Below are positions 17,627 through 26,109 of a DNA stretch of 64,000 nucleotides, piece after piece (position 1 is the first letter of the stretch; each line of letters begins with the position of its first letter). The stretch is from Stygiobacter sp043807765 (lineage in GTDB: Bacteria > Bacteroidota > Ignavibacteria > Ignavibacteriales > Melioribacteraceae): the NCBI GenBank assembly GCA_043807765.1, contig JAZDFQ010000038.1:116533-180532 (forward strand), read 5' to 3'. Position numbers and translations under genes: made by a program. Under the pieces are notes generated by a model, which did no database searches, had not been told where the DNA came from, and saw only the letters and a list, made by a program, of their open reading frames with translations.

Positions 17627-18130
17627 ATGAAAAAGATTTTCTTCTTACTAGTGTTAACTGCACTGCTTACTAATGCACAGCTAAAAAACAAGATGATGCT
17701 GGATGAAAAGTCCGGCAAGCAAATGCTTATTGGTATTTGCGACAGAACTGCATTTGCCGATACTAATTATGCTTGGTGGTTTAGCGCTGAGTATGATAAT
17801 TACAAGCCGGATTCCGTAATTGTCGAAAAGATTAAAACAGTTGCGCCCAATTATGCAATAAAAGTCGTAATGGCTTCTTGGTGCGGCGACAGCAAAAGAG
17901 AAGTGCCCCGTTTTTATAAGATTATGGACGCCGTCTCTTTCGATTACAAAAATCTTGAACTTGTTTGTGTTGACAGAAACAAACAATGTGATGAAGGTGA
18001 TGTTGAAAAACTTGAAATCAAGTTTGTACCTACTTTTATTTTCTATAAAGATGGGGCTGAGATGGCTCGAATAGTTGAAACACCAAAAGGAAAACTGGAA
18101 GAAGATATTCTGGAAATTATTACTAAGTAA
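17627..18130 (+). CDS. Secreted thioredoxin-like protein with W-C-G-D-S site
   Basis: A 167-residue protein with a signal peptide (K-K-I-F-F-L-L-V-L-T-A-L-L-T-N-A). The thioredoxin fold is shown by V-V-M-A-S-W-C-G-D-S-K-R-E and the cis-Pro loop K-F-V-P-T-F-I-F-Y. The usual C-x-x-C is replaced by C-G-D-S, leaving one active-site cysteine, so it cannot do ordinary dithiol chemistry alone. Two more cysteines occur near the middle (L-V-C-V-D and K-Q-C-D). I chose the ATG at 17627 because an AGAGG Shine-Dalgarno sequence (17618-17622) precedes it; an in-frame TTG at 17582 would overlap nadK. Confidence 0.8.
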   Translation: MKKIFFLLVLTALLTNAQLKNKMMLDEKSGKQMLIGICDRTAFADTNYAWWFSAEYDNYKPDSVIVEKIKTVAPNYAIKVVMASWCGDSKREVPRFYKIMDAVSFDYKNLELVCVDRNKQCDEGDVEKLEIKFVPTFIFYKDGAEMARIVETPKGKLEEDILEIITK

Positions 18131-18143
18131 ATTGAGAAATAAA

Positions 18144-18809
18144 TTGAAAATTAGAGCAATAGTTTTTGGTGCGACCGGTATGGTGGGGGAAGGTGTTTTG
18201 CTAAAGGCTTTAAACCATTCTGATGTAGAATCTGTACTCTCTGTTAGCAGAAGACCTTGCGGGATTACACACAGCAAACTGAGCGAAATAATTCAACGTG
18301 ATTTTTATAATTACGAAGCGATTGAAGAGCAACTAAAAGGCTATAATACTTGCTTCTTTTGTTTAGGAACTTCATCTATTGGTATGAATGAAACAGATTA
18401 CACAAAAGTTAGTTATGATTTAACTTTGGCCGCTGCAAAAACTCTTTCTAATTTGAACCCCGACATGACTTTCTGTTATGTTTCCGGTCAAGGTACAGAC
18501 AGTTCCGAAAAAGGTAAATTGATGTGGGCACGTGTGAAGGGTAAGACTGAAAATGATTTAACAAAACTGCCATTCAAATCAGTTTATTTATTCAGACCCG
18601 GATTTATTAAGCCAGCAGCTAATCAGAAGAGAGCTTTCAAAGCCTCAAAGATGATAGGAATGATATATCCATTGCTAAAAATACTTTTGCCGAAATATGT
18701 CTGCACTATGGAAGAACTTGGAACGGCTATGATTAATGCCGCTAAGCTTGGATATGAAAGCAAAATTCTTGAGAATAAGGATATTGCGAAACTTGCTCTA
18801 CTAAAGTAA
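18144..18809 (+). CDS. NAD(P)-binding Rossmann protein (epimerase/dehydratase-like)
   Basis: A short-chain Rossmann protein of about 221 residues beginning K-I-R-A-I-V-F-G-A-T-G-M-V-G-E-G, the N-terminal nucleotide-binding motif, with F-C-L-G-T-S-S and S-G-Q-G-T-D-S later. I place the start at the TTG at 18144: it gives the family's normal N-terminus, with GAGA upstream at 18134-18137. Earlier in-frame ATG codons would overlap the thioredoxin gene and add an unlikely basic leader. Substrate unknown. It ends just before the bidirectional terminator. Confidence 0.75.
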   Translation: MKIRAIVFGATGMVGEGVLLKALNHSDVESVLSVSRRPCGITHSKLSEIIQRDFYNYEAIEEQLKGYNTCFFCLGTSSIGMNETDYTKVSYDLTLAAAKTLSNLNPDMTFCYVSGQGTDSSEKGKLMWARVKGKTENDLTKLPFKSVYLFRPGFIKPAANQKRAFKASKMIGMIYPLLKILLPKYVCTMEELGTAMINAAKLGYESKILENKDIAKLALLK

Positions 18810-18830
18810 AATGTTTCTTGTTTAGTAAAC

Positions 18831-18862
18831 AAAAATCCCGGCTGGTGTTGCCGGGATTTTTT
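18831..18862. terminator. Bidirectional Rho-independent terminator
   Basis: A perfect stem AATCCCGGC/GCCGGGATT with a 7-base loop is flanked by an A-run on the left and a T-run on the right, so it works on both strands. It lies between two convergent genes, the Rossmann protein (plus) and kamA (minus). Confidence 0.92.
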
Positions 18863-18899
18863 CTAACTACTCAATACTAATATCTAAATACTAGTTCTA

Positions 18900-20108
18900 T
18901 CAATTCTTACTTATTGGTATCAATTCCGGAACATCAATATTCTCTTTGAAGTTTTTCGGTTTCTTAGAAGCTCCGTTTCCATTAGAACCATTTCCGTTGC
19001 CATTTCCGCTGTTTCCGTTTTTCTTTCCAACCAGCTCGACAGAGATTTTAGAATCAGCCTTCTGATCGAGATGAGCTTCGCGGTAAACAAATACTTCATT
19101 CTTATAATTGCGCATAACAACGCGATCTTCATCGCGGTGGAGAACATACTGAGGTAGAACCGGAATCTTACCGCCGCCGCCCGGTGCATCAATTACGAAA
19201 TGGGGAATTGCCAATCCGCTAGTATGGCCTCGGAGTTTGTACATAATCTCCAGCCCTTTATCCAGCGAAGTTCGGAAATGGTTGGCGCCGCGGGTTTCAT
19301 CTGCCATATACAAATAGTAAGGACGTACACGAATCTTAAGAAGCTTTGTAAATAATTCTCTCATCACTTCAGCGTCATCATTAACGCCTTTCATCAGCAC
19401 AGCTTGATTACTTACCGGAATTCCCGCATTAGCGAGCATCTCGCACGCTTTGGAGCTCTCGGGCGTAATTTCCCATGGATGATTGAAGTGAGTGTTAACA
19501 TATATAGGATGATACTTCTTAATCATTTCTACGAGTTTTGGTGTAATTCTCTGAGGGAGAACGCAAGGCATCTTAGAACCAATACGAATAATTTCGAGAT
19601 GAGGAATTTGTCTGAGGCGCTTTAGAATTTTTTCCAGCATTGTATCTGTCAGCATAAGCGGATCGCCGCCGGACATTACAACGTCTCGAATTTCGGTATG
19701 TTTTTCCAAATACTTAAAAGCAGACTCAAGTTCTTTCATCGAGATTTTGTCTGCGTTGCCAACTTTTCTTTTGCGAGTGCAAAAGCGGCAATACATTCCG
19801 CATTGGCTTGTGGTAAGAAACAAAGCCCGATCCGGATAACGATGTGTAATATTTGGAACCGGACTCATCGCATCTTCTTGAAGCGGGTCTTCAAATCCTT
19901 CTATGTCATCAAGCTCGGCTTTATCCGGCACACACTGCTTCCAAATAGGATCGTGCGGATAACGAATGAGCGATAAATAGTAAGGATTTATTCTTGCTTG
20001 GAAGAATTCATCCAGATTCTCTGCTATAGTTTTGTCAATCCCGAACTTTTCAACAAGTTGATCGACAGAGTGAACACTGTCTCTTACCATTTGCTGCCAG
20101 AGTTCCAT
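18900..20108 (-). CDS. kamA: Lysine 2,3-aminomutase (KamA family radical SAM enzyme)
   Basis: A 402-residue PLP- and SAM-dependent enzyme that converts L-lysine to L-beta-lysine. The cluster motif C-G-M-Y-C-R-F-C gives Cys103, Cys107 and Cys110. The PLP lysine is Lys314 in A-P-G-G-G-G-K. Asp270 and Asp307 align with the two aspartates that hold the lysine side-chain amine in the Clostridium enzyme (Asp293, Asp330), whereas glutamate 2,3-aminomutase has Lys and Asn there. This favours lysine as substrate. The size argues against EpmB (about 340 residues). Residues 363-380 form a Gly/Asn-rich low-complexity stretch before a short C-terminal tail. It is the last gene of the ATP-grasp/GNAT set, 29 bases after the GNAT gene. 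Confidence 0.9.
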   Translation of the reverse strand: MELWQQMVRDSVHSVDQLVEKFGIDKTIAENLDEFFQARINPYYLSLIRYPHDPIWKQCVPDKAELDDIEGFEDPLQEDAMSPVPNITHRYPDRALFLTTSQCGMYCRFCTRKRKVGNADKISMKELESAFKYLEKHTEIRDVVMSGGDPLMLTDTMLEKILKRLRQIPHLEIIRIGSKMPCVLPQRITPKLVEMIKKYHPIYVNTHFNHPWEITPESSKACEMLANAGIPVSNQAVLMKGVNDDAEVMRELFTKLLKIRVRPYYLYMADETRGANHFRTSLDKGLEIMYKLRGHTSGLAIPHFVIDAPGGGGKIPVLPQYVLHRDEDRVVMRNYKNEVFVYREAHLDQKADSKISVELVGKKNGNSGNGNGNGSNGNGASKKPKNFKENIDVPELIPISKN

Positions 20109-20137
20109 GATAGTTGCCCTTTATGTTTAATTGCCCT

Positions 20138-20611
20138 TTAAGTTCTTAAGTACTTACCGAACACGATCAGATTATCTCCGACCGAATAAAAATCTTTTAT
20201 TTGGGATACTATCGAGTAATTATTTCTTAAATAAAAATTTCTCGTGGCAGTGTAACTGTCTTTGGAAGAAGTTTCAGCTAAGATCCATCTTCCATTGTTT
20301 TCTTTCACAAAATTTTCCGAATGTTCTAAAAGTTTTTTACCTACGCCAAGATTCTGAGCGTTTGGTCCAACAACAATCCAGAATAAATCGAACACTCCGT
20401 CGGTTAGCGCGCGCTTTCCAACACAATGGTAACCTAAAATTTTTCCTTCCTTCTCAAAGACGTAAACGTTATAATACTCATGATTCGGTTTTTCGATAGC
20501 CTCATCAATCAGCTCAAGCGCAACACTTTTCTCTTCGGCATTGAAATTATGAGTTCCTTCGATCATTTCAACAAGTTGTTGTCTGTCTTCAGCTTGCAGC
20601 TTTCGTATCAT
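20138..20611 (-). CDS. GNAT-family N-acetyltransferase
   Basis: A 157-residue single GNAT domain. Motif A (V-V-G-P-N-A-Q-N-L-G-V-G-K-K-L-L) contains the acetyl-CoA pyrophosphate loop, and N-F-Y-L-R-N-N-Y follows as motif B. It overlaps the upstream ATP-grasp gene by 23 bases and precedes kamA by 29. The combination with an aminomutase recalls AblA/AblB, which make N-epsilon-acetyl-beta-lysine in methanogens, but AblB is considerably longer, so orthology is unlikely. Acetylation of beta-lysine or of a beta-lysine conjugate is a reasonable inference, not a demonstrated role. Confidence 0.8.
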   Translation of the reverse strand: MIRKLQAEDRQQLVEMIEGTHNFNAEEKSVALELIDEAIEKPNHEYYNVYVFEKEGKILGYHCVGKRALTDGVFDLFWIVVGPNAQNLGVGKKLLEHSENFVKENNGRWILAETSSKDSYTATRNFYLRNNYSIVSQIKDFYSVGDNLIVFGKYLRT

Positions 20612-21647
20612 AACTGTTTCTCATTAAGGCAAAGGATGAAATTTTATATAAAAGTTCTTCGTAATTAATTCCTGCTGTGGCAGAACTGCGAACAAATCCG
20701 GTATCGGGAGAAATATCGGGATTCGGATTCACTTCAATTACATAAGGAACATTTTTCTTGTTCAATCTAATATCAACTCTTACGTAATCTCTACAGTCTA
20801 GCGCTTCGTAGGCTTCTAGAGCCATCTTTTTAACTTTGTCTTCTAATCTAGGTTCAAGCTTTGCCGGGCATTTGGGGATTGTACTCTTGAAGTAAATGCT
20901 GTCGGCAGACCACTTGGCTTCGTAAGTAACAATTTTAGGAAGTCCATCCGGCAACGTATCAAAAGTAATTTCAGAAATCGGTAAAACTTGACCGCCTAGA
21001 ATAGCTACATTCAACTCACGTCCGTCAATATACTCCTCGATTATCACTTCTTGTGTGAAAGAAGTGAATAAGTAGTTGAGTCGAGCTCTTAAATCCTCAT
21101 AATTATCTACTACAGAAAATTCCGAAATACCGATGCTTGCATCTTCTCTTGCTAGTTTAAGAATAACGGGAAATTTCAGTTTGAATTCATGCTTTGTAGG
21201 AACATGATCGATTTCTGCAAGATAATGAGCCGGAGTTCTAACTCCGTGAGCTTGCAGAATTTGTTTTGTCTTCGATTTCTGTAAGCAGTTTCCCAAAGTC
21301 ATAGCAGAATTGCCGGTATACTGAATTCCAAGAAGATCAAAAACACCGGCAATGTAGCTTTCGTAGTCAGAATTTCCTTCAATCGATTCAACAAAATTAA
21401 AAATTACATCCGGAGAGATATGGGTGATTTTTTTTATCGCGTCTCTTACATCTCTATTAATGGGCAGCGTTTCTACAAAAGCAAATTTCTTTTTCAAAAG
21501 TTTCTTAATCGATTCAATCTGCTTCAGAAACTCACGCTCGGATAAATCGTTGTCTTCGTTATGGTCATCGGTATCTTTACCAAGATAATTATCGTAGTAG
21601 CGTGTCGGTTCGTTAAAGCAGATCAATATTTTATGATCGAGAATCAT
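20589..21647 (-). CDS. ATP-grasp ligase, D-Ala-D-Ala ligase-like, second of pair
   Basis: A 352-residue ATP-grasp enzyme. The central and C-terminal domains carry F-P-V-I-L-K-L-A-R-E-D-A-S, the E-E-Y-I-D-G-R-E-L-N-V-A strand and the metal-binding E-V-N-P-N-P-D-I-S-P. The N-terminal G-G-x-S-x-E-H motif of true D-Ala-D-Ala ligases is missing; the corresponding segment is L-I-C-F-N-E-P-T-R. The C-terminal substrate loop (D-T-G-F-V-R-S-S-A) also differs from the Ddl loop. It is therefore probably an amino-acid or peptide ligase with another substrate. It overlaps its paralogue by four bases and GNAT by 23. Confidence 0.8.
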   Translation of the reverse strand: MILDHKILICFNEPTRYYDNYLGKDTDDHNEDNDLSEREFLKQIESIKKLLKKKFAFVETLPINRDVRDAIKKITHISPDVIFNFVESIEGNSDYESYIAGVFDLLGIQYTGNSAMTLGNCLQKSKTKQILQAHGVRTPAHYLAEIDHVPTKHEFKLKFPVILKLAREDASIGISEFSVVDNYEDLRARLNYLFTSFTQEVIIEEYIDGRELNVAILGGQVLPISEITFDTLPDGLPKIVTYEAKWSADSIYFKSTIPKCPAKLEPRLEDKVKKMALEAYEALDCRDYVRVDIRLNKKNVPYVIEVNPNPDISPDTGFVRSSATAGINYEELLYKISSFALMRNSYDTKAAS

Positions 21648-22777
21648 AATAAGTTATTCCGCTTTGCAGCATGTTCAAGAACTTTGTTAATCATTTCGGA
21701 ATAGTTGAGTCCAAAAGTTCTTGCAGCTTTAGGAAAACAAGAATTGTCTTTGGGATCGGGTAAAACACCCGGCAAGGGATTAATCTCAATTACATTTGGC
21801 TCATTCTCAGCATTAAGTCTAATATCAATCCGGCTCCAATCTTTGCAACGCAGCACTTTGTAAGTTCTCAAAGCAATATCGGAAATTTGCGCGGCGAGTT
21901 CATCACTAATTTTTGCGGGGCAAGAAAAAATATTTAACGGATTATCCTTCGTATCAACAACCCATTTAGCCTCGTAAGAATAAATTGGAGCTAGATGAGA
22001 TGGCAATTCCGTTAGGTTGAGTTCAATTATTGGCAAAACAATCGTCTCATCTCCGTTGCCAAGCATTGCAACAGTAAATTCTCTCCCCGGTAAAAATTCT
22101 TCTACCAAAAATGGCTGATTGTATTCAGAGAACAGTTCAGTCATTCGCAAAGTCAATTGCTCTAAATTTTCAACAAAGGAAGAATCAAATATACCTTTGC
22201 TTGATCCTTCTGCAACCGGCTTCATGATAACTGGAAAAGCAAGATTAAAATTGGCAAGATCGTTCAAAGATTCAACCAACAAAAATTTTGAAGTAGGAAT
22301 TTTGTGATATGAAAGAACTTCTTTAGTTCTTGCTTTGTCCAAACATGTTGTTAATGTCAGTGGATCGGAACCGGAGTAAGGAATCTGAAGCATATCCAGC
22401 ATCGCCGGTATTTGTGCTTCTCTACTTGTTCCGTAGGCACATTCAGCAACGTTAAAAACTACTTCCGGCCTTAGTGTACGAAATTTTTCAAACGCATTCT
22501 CATCAGCTTCAATCATTATCACATCATGATTCACTGCTAAAGCATCTCTAATTGCATGAACCGTATCAATAGAATCCCATTCGGCGTAAGTATCATTAAA
22601 GTTTTTTAACGAAGATGAGTTAGAAGAGAGAGGTGTTCGTTCACCGGTAATGTTTTCTTCCGGCTTAACATTATATGTGAGGGCTACTTTTAATTTTTTA
22701 TTTAGTAAAAGAGAACTAATAACACTTCCTTTCAAAATTTTCTGCACGAAATATAACACATATAAAAAAAATCGCAA
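21644..22777 (-). CDS. ATP-grasp ligase, D-Ala-D-Ala ligase-like, first of pair
   Basis: A 377-residue ATP-grasp enzyme and first gene of the four-gene set. Motifs are I-P-Y-S-G-S-D-P, F-P-V-I-M-K-P-V-A-E-G-S-S-K-G, the E-E-F-L-P-G-R-E-F-T-V-A strand and metal-binding E-I-N-P-L-P-G. The Ddl N-terminal G-G-x-S-x-E motif is absent (V-A-L-T-Y-N-V-K-P-E-E instead). The start is uncertain: the family-like part begins at about residue 29 (K-L-K-V-A-L-T-Y-N), and the first 28 residues are hydrophobic and may not be translated; a TTG at 22735 and a GTG at 22747 are alternatives. The pair probably performs two successive ligations or acts as a heteromer. Confidence 0.78.
   Translation of the reverse strand: MRFFLYVLYFVQKILKGSVISSLLLNKKLKVALTYNVKPEENITGERTPLSSNSSSLKNFNDTYAEWDSIDTVHAIRDALAVNHDVIMIEADENAFEKFRTLRPEVVFNVAECAYGTSREAQIPAMLDMLQIPYSGSDPLTLTTCLDKARTKEVLSYHKIPTSKFLLVESLNDLANFNLAFPVIMKPVAEGSSKGIFDSSFVENLEQLTLRMTELFSEYNQPFLVEEFLPGREFTVAMLGNGDETIVLPIIELNLTELPSHLAPIYSYEAKWVVDTKDNPLNIFSCPAKISDELAAQISDIALRTYKVLRCKDWSRIDIRLNAENEPNVIEINPLPGVLPDPKDNSCFPKAARTFGLNYSEMINKVLEHAAKRNNLL
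22750..22777 (-). promoter_or_regulatory. Possible sigma-70 promoter of the ATP-grasp/GNAT/kamA set
   Basis: On the minus strand TTGCGA (22777-22772) is followed by a 16-base AT-rich spacer and TATATT (22755-22750). If used, transcription would begin near 22743, inside the long version of the first ATP-grasp gene, and would favour a start codon nearer the conserved N-terminus. Pattern only; AT-rich DNA produces such matches by chance. Confidence 0.3.
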
Positions 22778-22840
22778 GAAAATGTATTCACAAAATTATT
22801 TTTTAAAAATATTTGGAATGATGTTTGAAGTGACTAGTGG

Positions 22841-25018
22841 TCAAGCGATGTGAGATAATTCTACCTTGGAAGAAAATTTTTCTTTGAGAATTTTTCTTAC
22901 AATTGAATTTTTATCTTGAATCAGATGGGGATCGCTCTCAATTATCTTGAAAGCAGAATCTTTAGCTTGCTGTATTAGCTGAATGTCATCAACAATATTT
23001 ATGTGTCTAAACTCCGGAAGGCCGCTTTGTTCGGTACCGAAAATATTTCCCGGTCCGCGTAGTTTAAAATCAATTTCGGAAAGTTCGAATCCATTGTTCG
23101 ATTTAACCATTGCATTCAAGCGAACAATAGCTCTGTTCTTATCAAGCTGTGCCTGTGAAGCAAACTCAGTCTCAAAATTAAATTGATTCGATCTTATAGC
23201 TAATTCATCCTTTGTAATCAATATGCAATACGCTTGCTTATTGTTTCTCCCAACGCGCCCGCGCAATTGATGTAGCTGCGAAAGTCCAAAGCGGTGAGCA
23301 TCGTTTATTACAATAAGATTTGCCATTGGAATATCAATGCCTACTTCAATTACAGTTGTAGATACTAGCACATCGTATTTACCTTCGGCAAACTCATTCA
23401 TTATATTTTCTTTTTCTTGCCATTTCATTTTGCCATGAATCAATGCGAGGCGCAAGTCTTTTAACTGCTCATTCTTTAATTCCTCAAAGTGTTTAGTTGC
23501 GGCTTTTAGTTCCAACTTCTCAGATTCATCAACCAGCGGATAAACGATAAACGATTGATTTCCTTCCGATGCCTTCTTCTTGATGAAATCCATAATTGCC
23601 GGTATTTTCTTTTCCCCTCTAAGAATTGTTTTTATAGGTATTCTATCTCTCGGCATCTCGTCGATGATTGAAACATCTAAATCGCCATACAAAGTCATCG
23701 AAAGAGTTCGCGGGATTGGAGTTGCCGTCATTACTAATACATTTGGAGTAGTTCCTTTCTTGGATAAAACAGAGCGTTGCAATACACCGAAACGATGCTG
23801 CTCATCGATGACAACCAAACCGAGATTCTTGAATTCTACTTTATCCTCAATTAAAGCGTGAGTGCCGATAACTAAATCAACTTTACCGGAAATGATTTCA
23901 GCAAGAGTTTTATCCCTCTCGGATTTATTTTGACTTCCAAGCACCAGCCTAACACTAATACCAACCGGTTCAACCATTTTTGAAATTCGTTTGAAATGCT
24001 GATCTGCAAGAATTTCTGTTGGCGCCATCAGCGCGCACTGAGAGCCGTTACTGATTGCGATAATCATACTAATTAACGCAACAATTGTTTTACCGCTACC
24101 AACATCGCCTTGCAGTAATCTGTTCATCGGAACATTGCTTTCTAAATCCTTTCTGATTTCGGATAAGACTTTGAGTTGTGAAGCAGTTAGCTCGAATGGA
24201 AGTGTCTTAAGAAATTGTTTTAACGTTGCCGATTTTGCTTGATAGGATTGTCCTTTAGTTCTAGAAGAGTAAAGAACTTTTCTAAGTGCAATCATGCACT
24301 CGAAGAAAAATATCTCTTCGAATTTGATTCTATGTTTTGCCTTAACTAACTCTTCTTGATTTGGCGGTGAGTGCAGAATCTTTACTGTTTCCTTTAAAGG
24401 GATAAGTAAGTTTTCCTTTATGATCTCATTTGGGAGACTTTCCTCGATTTTGTCGCAATAAGTTTCTACAGCAGAATAAATTATTCTTCGCAGACTGAAA
24501 TCGCCAATGTTTGTTTCTTTTAGCTGTTTTGGTAACCGATAGAAAGGAATTATTCTTCCTGTGTTAAGAAATTCTTTTGACTCTAGTTCTACAAAGCGAT
24601 CAAAATCCGGGTGGGCAAATTGAAGATGCCCATATTTTGTTATAACCGGCTTGGCAGAGATTGCAAAGTAATCACCCTCATGAAAAACGTTGGTAAAGTA
24701 TTTAGCTCCTTGAAACCAAACACATTCAAAGAATCCGGTAGAATCTTTCATCCGAACCTTAAAAACTTGTTTGCGGTTGTAATAGTGAGTTTCGGTTTCT
24801 ACAACCTTTCCAACAATTGTAACTTCACCTTCATATCCATCAACTACATATTGAACAACTTTTATAGACGTTTGAATATTACTTCTGTCTAAATACTTGG
24901 TAGGGAAGTACATTAGTAAATCATAAATCGTGTTAATTCCAATCTTCGAAAAAGACTCCGCTCTTTTGGGTCCAATAGATTTTAGGAATTGAACTGATTT
25001 AGATAATTCGCTTTGCAT
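22841..25018 (-). CDS. recG: ATP-dependent DNA helicase RecG
   Basis: Branch-migrating helicase that rescues stalled forks and processes recombination intermediates. It has 725 residues. The N-terminal wedge/OB domain (about 1-240) includes G-P-K-R-A-E-S and Y-F-P-T-K-Y-like elements. The helicase motor has Walker A G-D-V-G-S-G-K-T, Walker B-type D-E-Q-H-R-F-G, T-A-T-P-I-P-R-T and motif VI Q-L-R-G-R-V-G-R. I use the ATG at 25018; a TTG one codon earlier is also in frame. The ATP-grasp set lies 63 bases downstream. Confidence 0.96.
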   Translation of the reverse strand: MQSELSKSVQFLKSIGPKRAESFSKIGINTIYDLLMYFPTKYLDRSNIQTSIKVVQYVVDGYEGEVTIVGKVVETETHYYNRKQVFKVRMKDSTGFFECVWFQGAKYFTNVFHEGDYFAISAKPVITKYGHLQFAHPDFDRFVELESKEFLNTGRIIPFYRLPKQLKETNIGDFSLRRIIYSAVETYCDKIEESLPNEIIKENLLIPLKETVKILHSPPNQEELVKAKHRIKFEEIFFFECMIALRKVLYSSRTKGQSYQAKSATLKQFLKTLPFELTASQLKVLSEIRKDLESNVPMNRLLQGDVGSGKTIVALISMIIAISNGSQCALMAPTEILADQHFKRISKMVEPVGISVRLVLGSQNKSERDKTLAEIISGKVDLVIGTHALIEDKVEFKNLGLVVIDEQHRFGVLQRSVLSKKGTTPNVLVMTATPIPRTLSMTLYGDLDVSIIDEMPRDRIPIKTILRGEKKIPAIMDFIKKKASEGNQSFIVYPLVDESEKLELKAATKHFEELKNEQLKDLRLALIHGKMKWQEKENIMNEFAEGKYDVLVSTTVIEVGIDIPMANLIVINDAHRFGLSQLHQLRGRVGRNNKQAYCILITKDELAIRSNQFNFETEFASQAQLDKNRAIVRLNAMVKSNNGFELSEIDFKLRGPGNIFGTEQSGLPEFRHINIVDDIQLIQQAKDSAFKIIESDPHLIQDKNSIVRKILKEKFSSKVELSHIA

Positions 25019-25107
25019 CAAGCACTGGAAATGTTATTAACTAGAAGAAATATAAATAAAATTGTGAGTAGTTGTGAATGTGGAATCTAAAGTAATAAGA
25101 GGAAATA

Positions 25108-26109
25108 CTATTCCTTTTCGGCTTTCATGTCGCGGGTCATCAATTCGTAAGTAGCTTTGATTGGATCGCGTTCTTCGAATAGTATTGAGTACACGGCGCT
25201 TGCTATTGGAGTGGCAACTTTATGTTTGATTGAAAGTTCATGAACTGATCTGCATGTTTGAACACCTTCAGCAACCATTTGCATAGATTTCAAAACTTCC
25301 TTTAGTTTTTTGCCCGCACCAATTTGTTCACCAACATATCTGTTGCGGCTGTGTCTGCTCATGCAAGTAACAATTAAATCTCCCATTCCGGAAAGACCGG
25401 AAAAAGTTTCTGGGCGAGCACCTAATGCAATACCAAGGCGGGAAATCTCTGCAATGCCGCGAGTCATTATTGCTGCTTTTGTATTATCGCCGAATCCGGC
25501 TCCATCAATTATTCCAGCGCCAACTGCAATTACATTTTTTAATGCGCCGCCATATTCAACACCAAGAATATCTGTTGTTGAATAAACTCTGAAATAGGAA
25601 GTAATAAATGCAGACTGAATATTCTTGGCGGTTGATTCATCTTTTGAAGAAGCAACAACAGCAGTAGGAATTTTCTTACAAACTTCTTCAGCGTGAGAAG
25701 GACCAGATAGTACACCGATTTGCGATTGTGAAATTCCTTTTAACTCATCTTTTATAATTTGGGATACGGTCATCAGCGTCCCATTCTCAATCCCTTTTGA
25801 AACACTAACAAAAGTTGTGTTCTTAAAGTTAGTGCCTATAAGTTCGTGCAAAACGCTTCTTATAAATTGAGTAGGGACTGCGATTACAATGATGTGCTGA
25901 TTTGTACAACTTTCAGCAAGGGAATGGGTAATAATGATTTCTTTAGGAATTTCAATTCCGGGCAGATAAAGCTTATTCTCGCGTGTGCGGTCTAAAATTT
26001 TTGCGTATTGACTCTTATATTCCCAAAGAGTTACATCGTGACCGTTATAATGAAGCAGAACAGCTAATGTAGTACCCCAACCACCAGCTCCAAGAATTGA
26101 AATTCTCAT
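25108..26109 (-). CDS. gpsA: Glycerol-3-phosphate dehydrogenase [NAD(P)+]
   Basis: Makes sn-glycerol 3-phosphate from dihydroxyacetone phosphate for phospholipid synthesis. It has 333 residues, with the N-terminal Rossmann motif L-G-A-G-G-W-G-T-T-L-A, the catalytic Lys region Y-G-G-A-L-K-N-V-I-A-V-G-A-G, and R-N-R-Y-V-G-E-Q in the helical C-domain. It starts one base upstream of the plsY stop region, so product and next enzyme (PlsY uses glycerol 3-phosphate) are encoded side by side. Confidence 0.96.
   Translation of the reverse strand: MRISILGAGGWGTTLAVLLHYNGHDVTLWEYKSQYAKILDRTRENKLYLPGIEIPKEIIITHSLAESCTNQHIIVIAVPTQFIRSVLHELIGTNFKNTTFVSVSKGIENGTLMTVSQIIKDELKGISQSQIGVLSGPSHAEEVCKKIPTAVVASSKDESTAKNIQSAFITSYFRVYSTTDILGVEYGGALKNVIAVGAGIIDGAGFGDNTKAAIMTRGIAEISRLGIALGARPETFSGLSGMGDLIVTCMSRHSRNRYVGEQIGAGKKLKEVLKSMQMVAEGVQTCRSVHELSIKHKVATPIASAVYSILFEERDPIKATYELMTRDMKAEKE

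Noticed and set aside
18900..20108. EpmB-type EF-P lysine aminomutase
   Set aside because: The protein is longer than EpmB, and neither EpmA nor EF-P is encoded nearby.
20589..22777. Two true D-Ala-D-Ala ligases (ddl)
   Set aside because: Both lack the N-terminal G-G-x-S-x-E motif and the Ddl substrate loop, and they are linked to kamA rather than mur genes.
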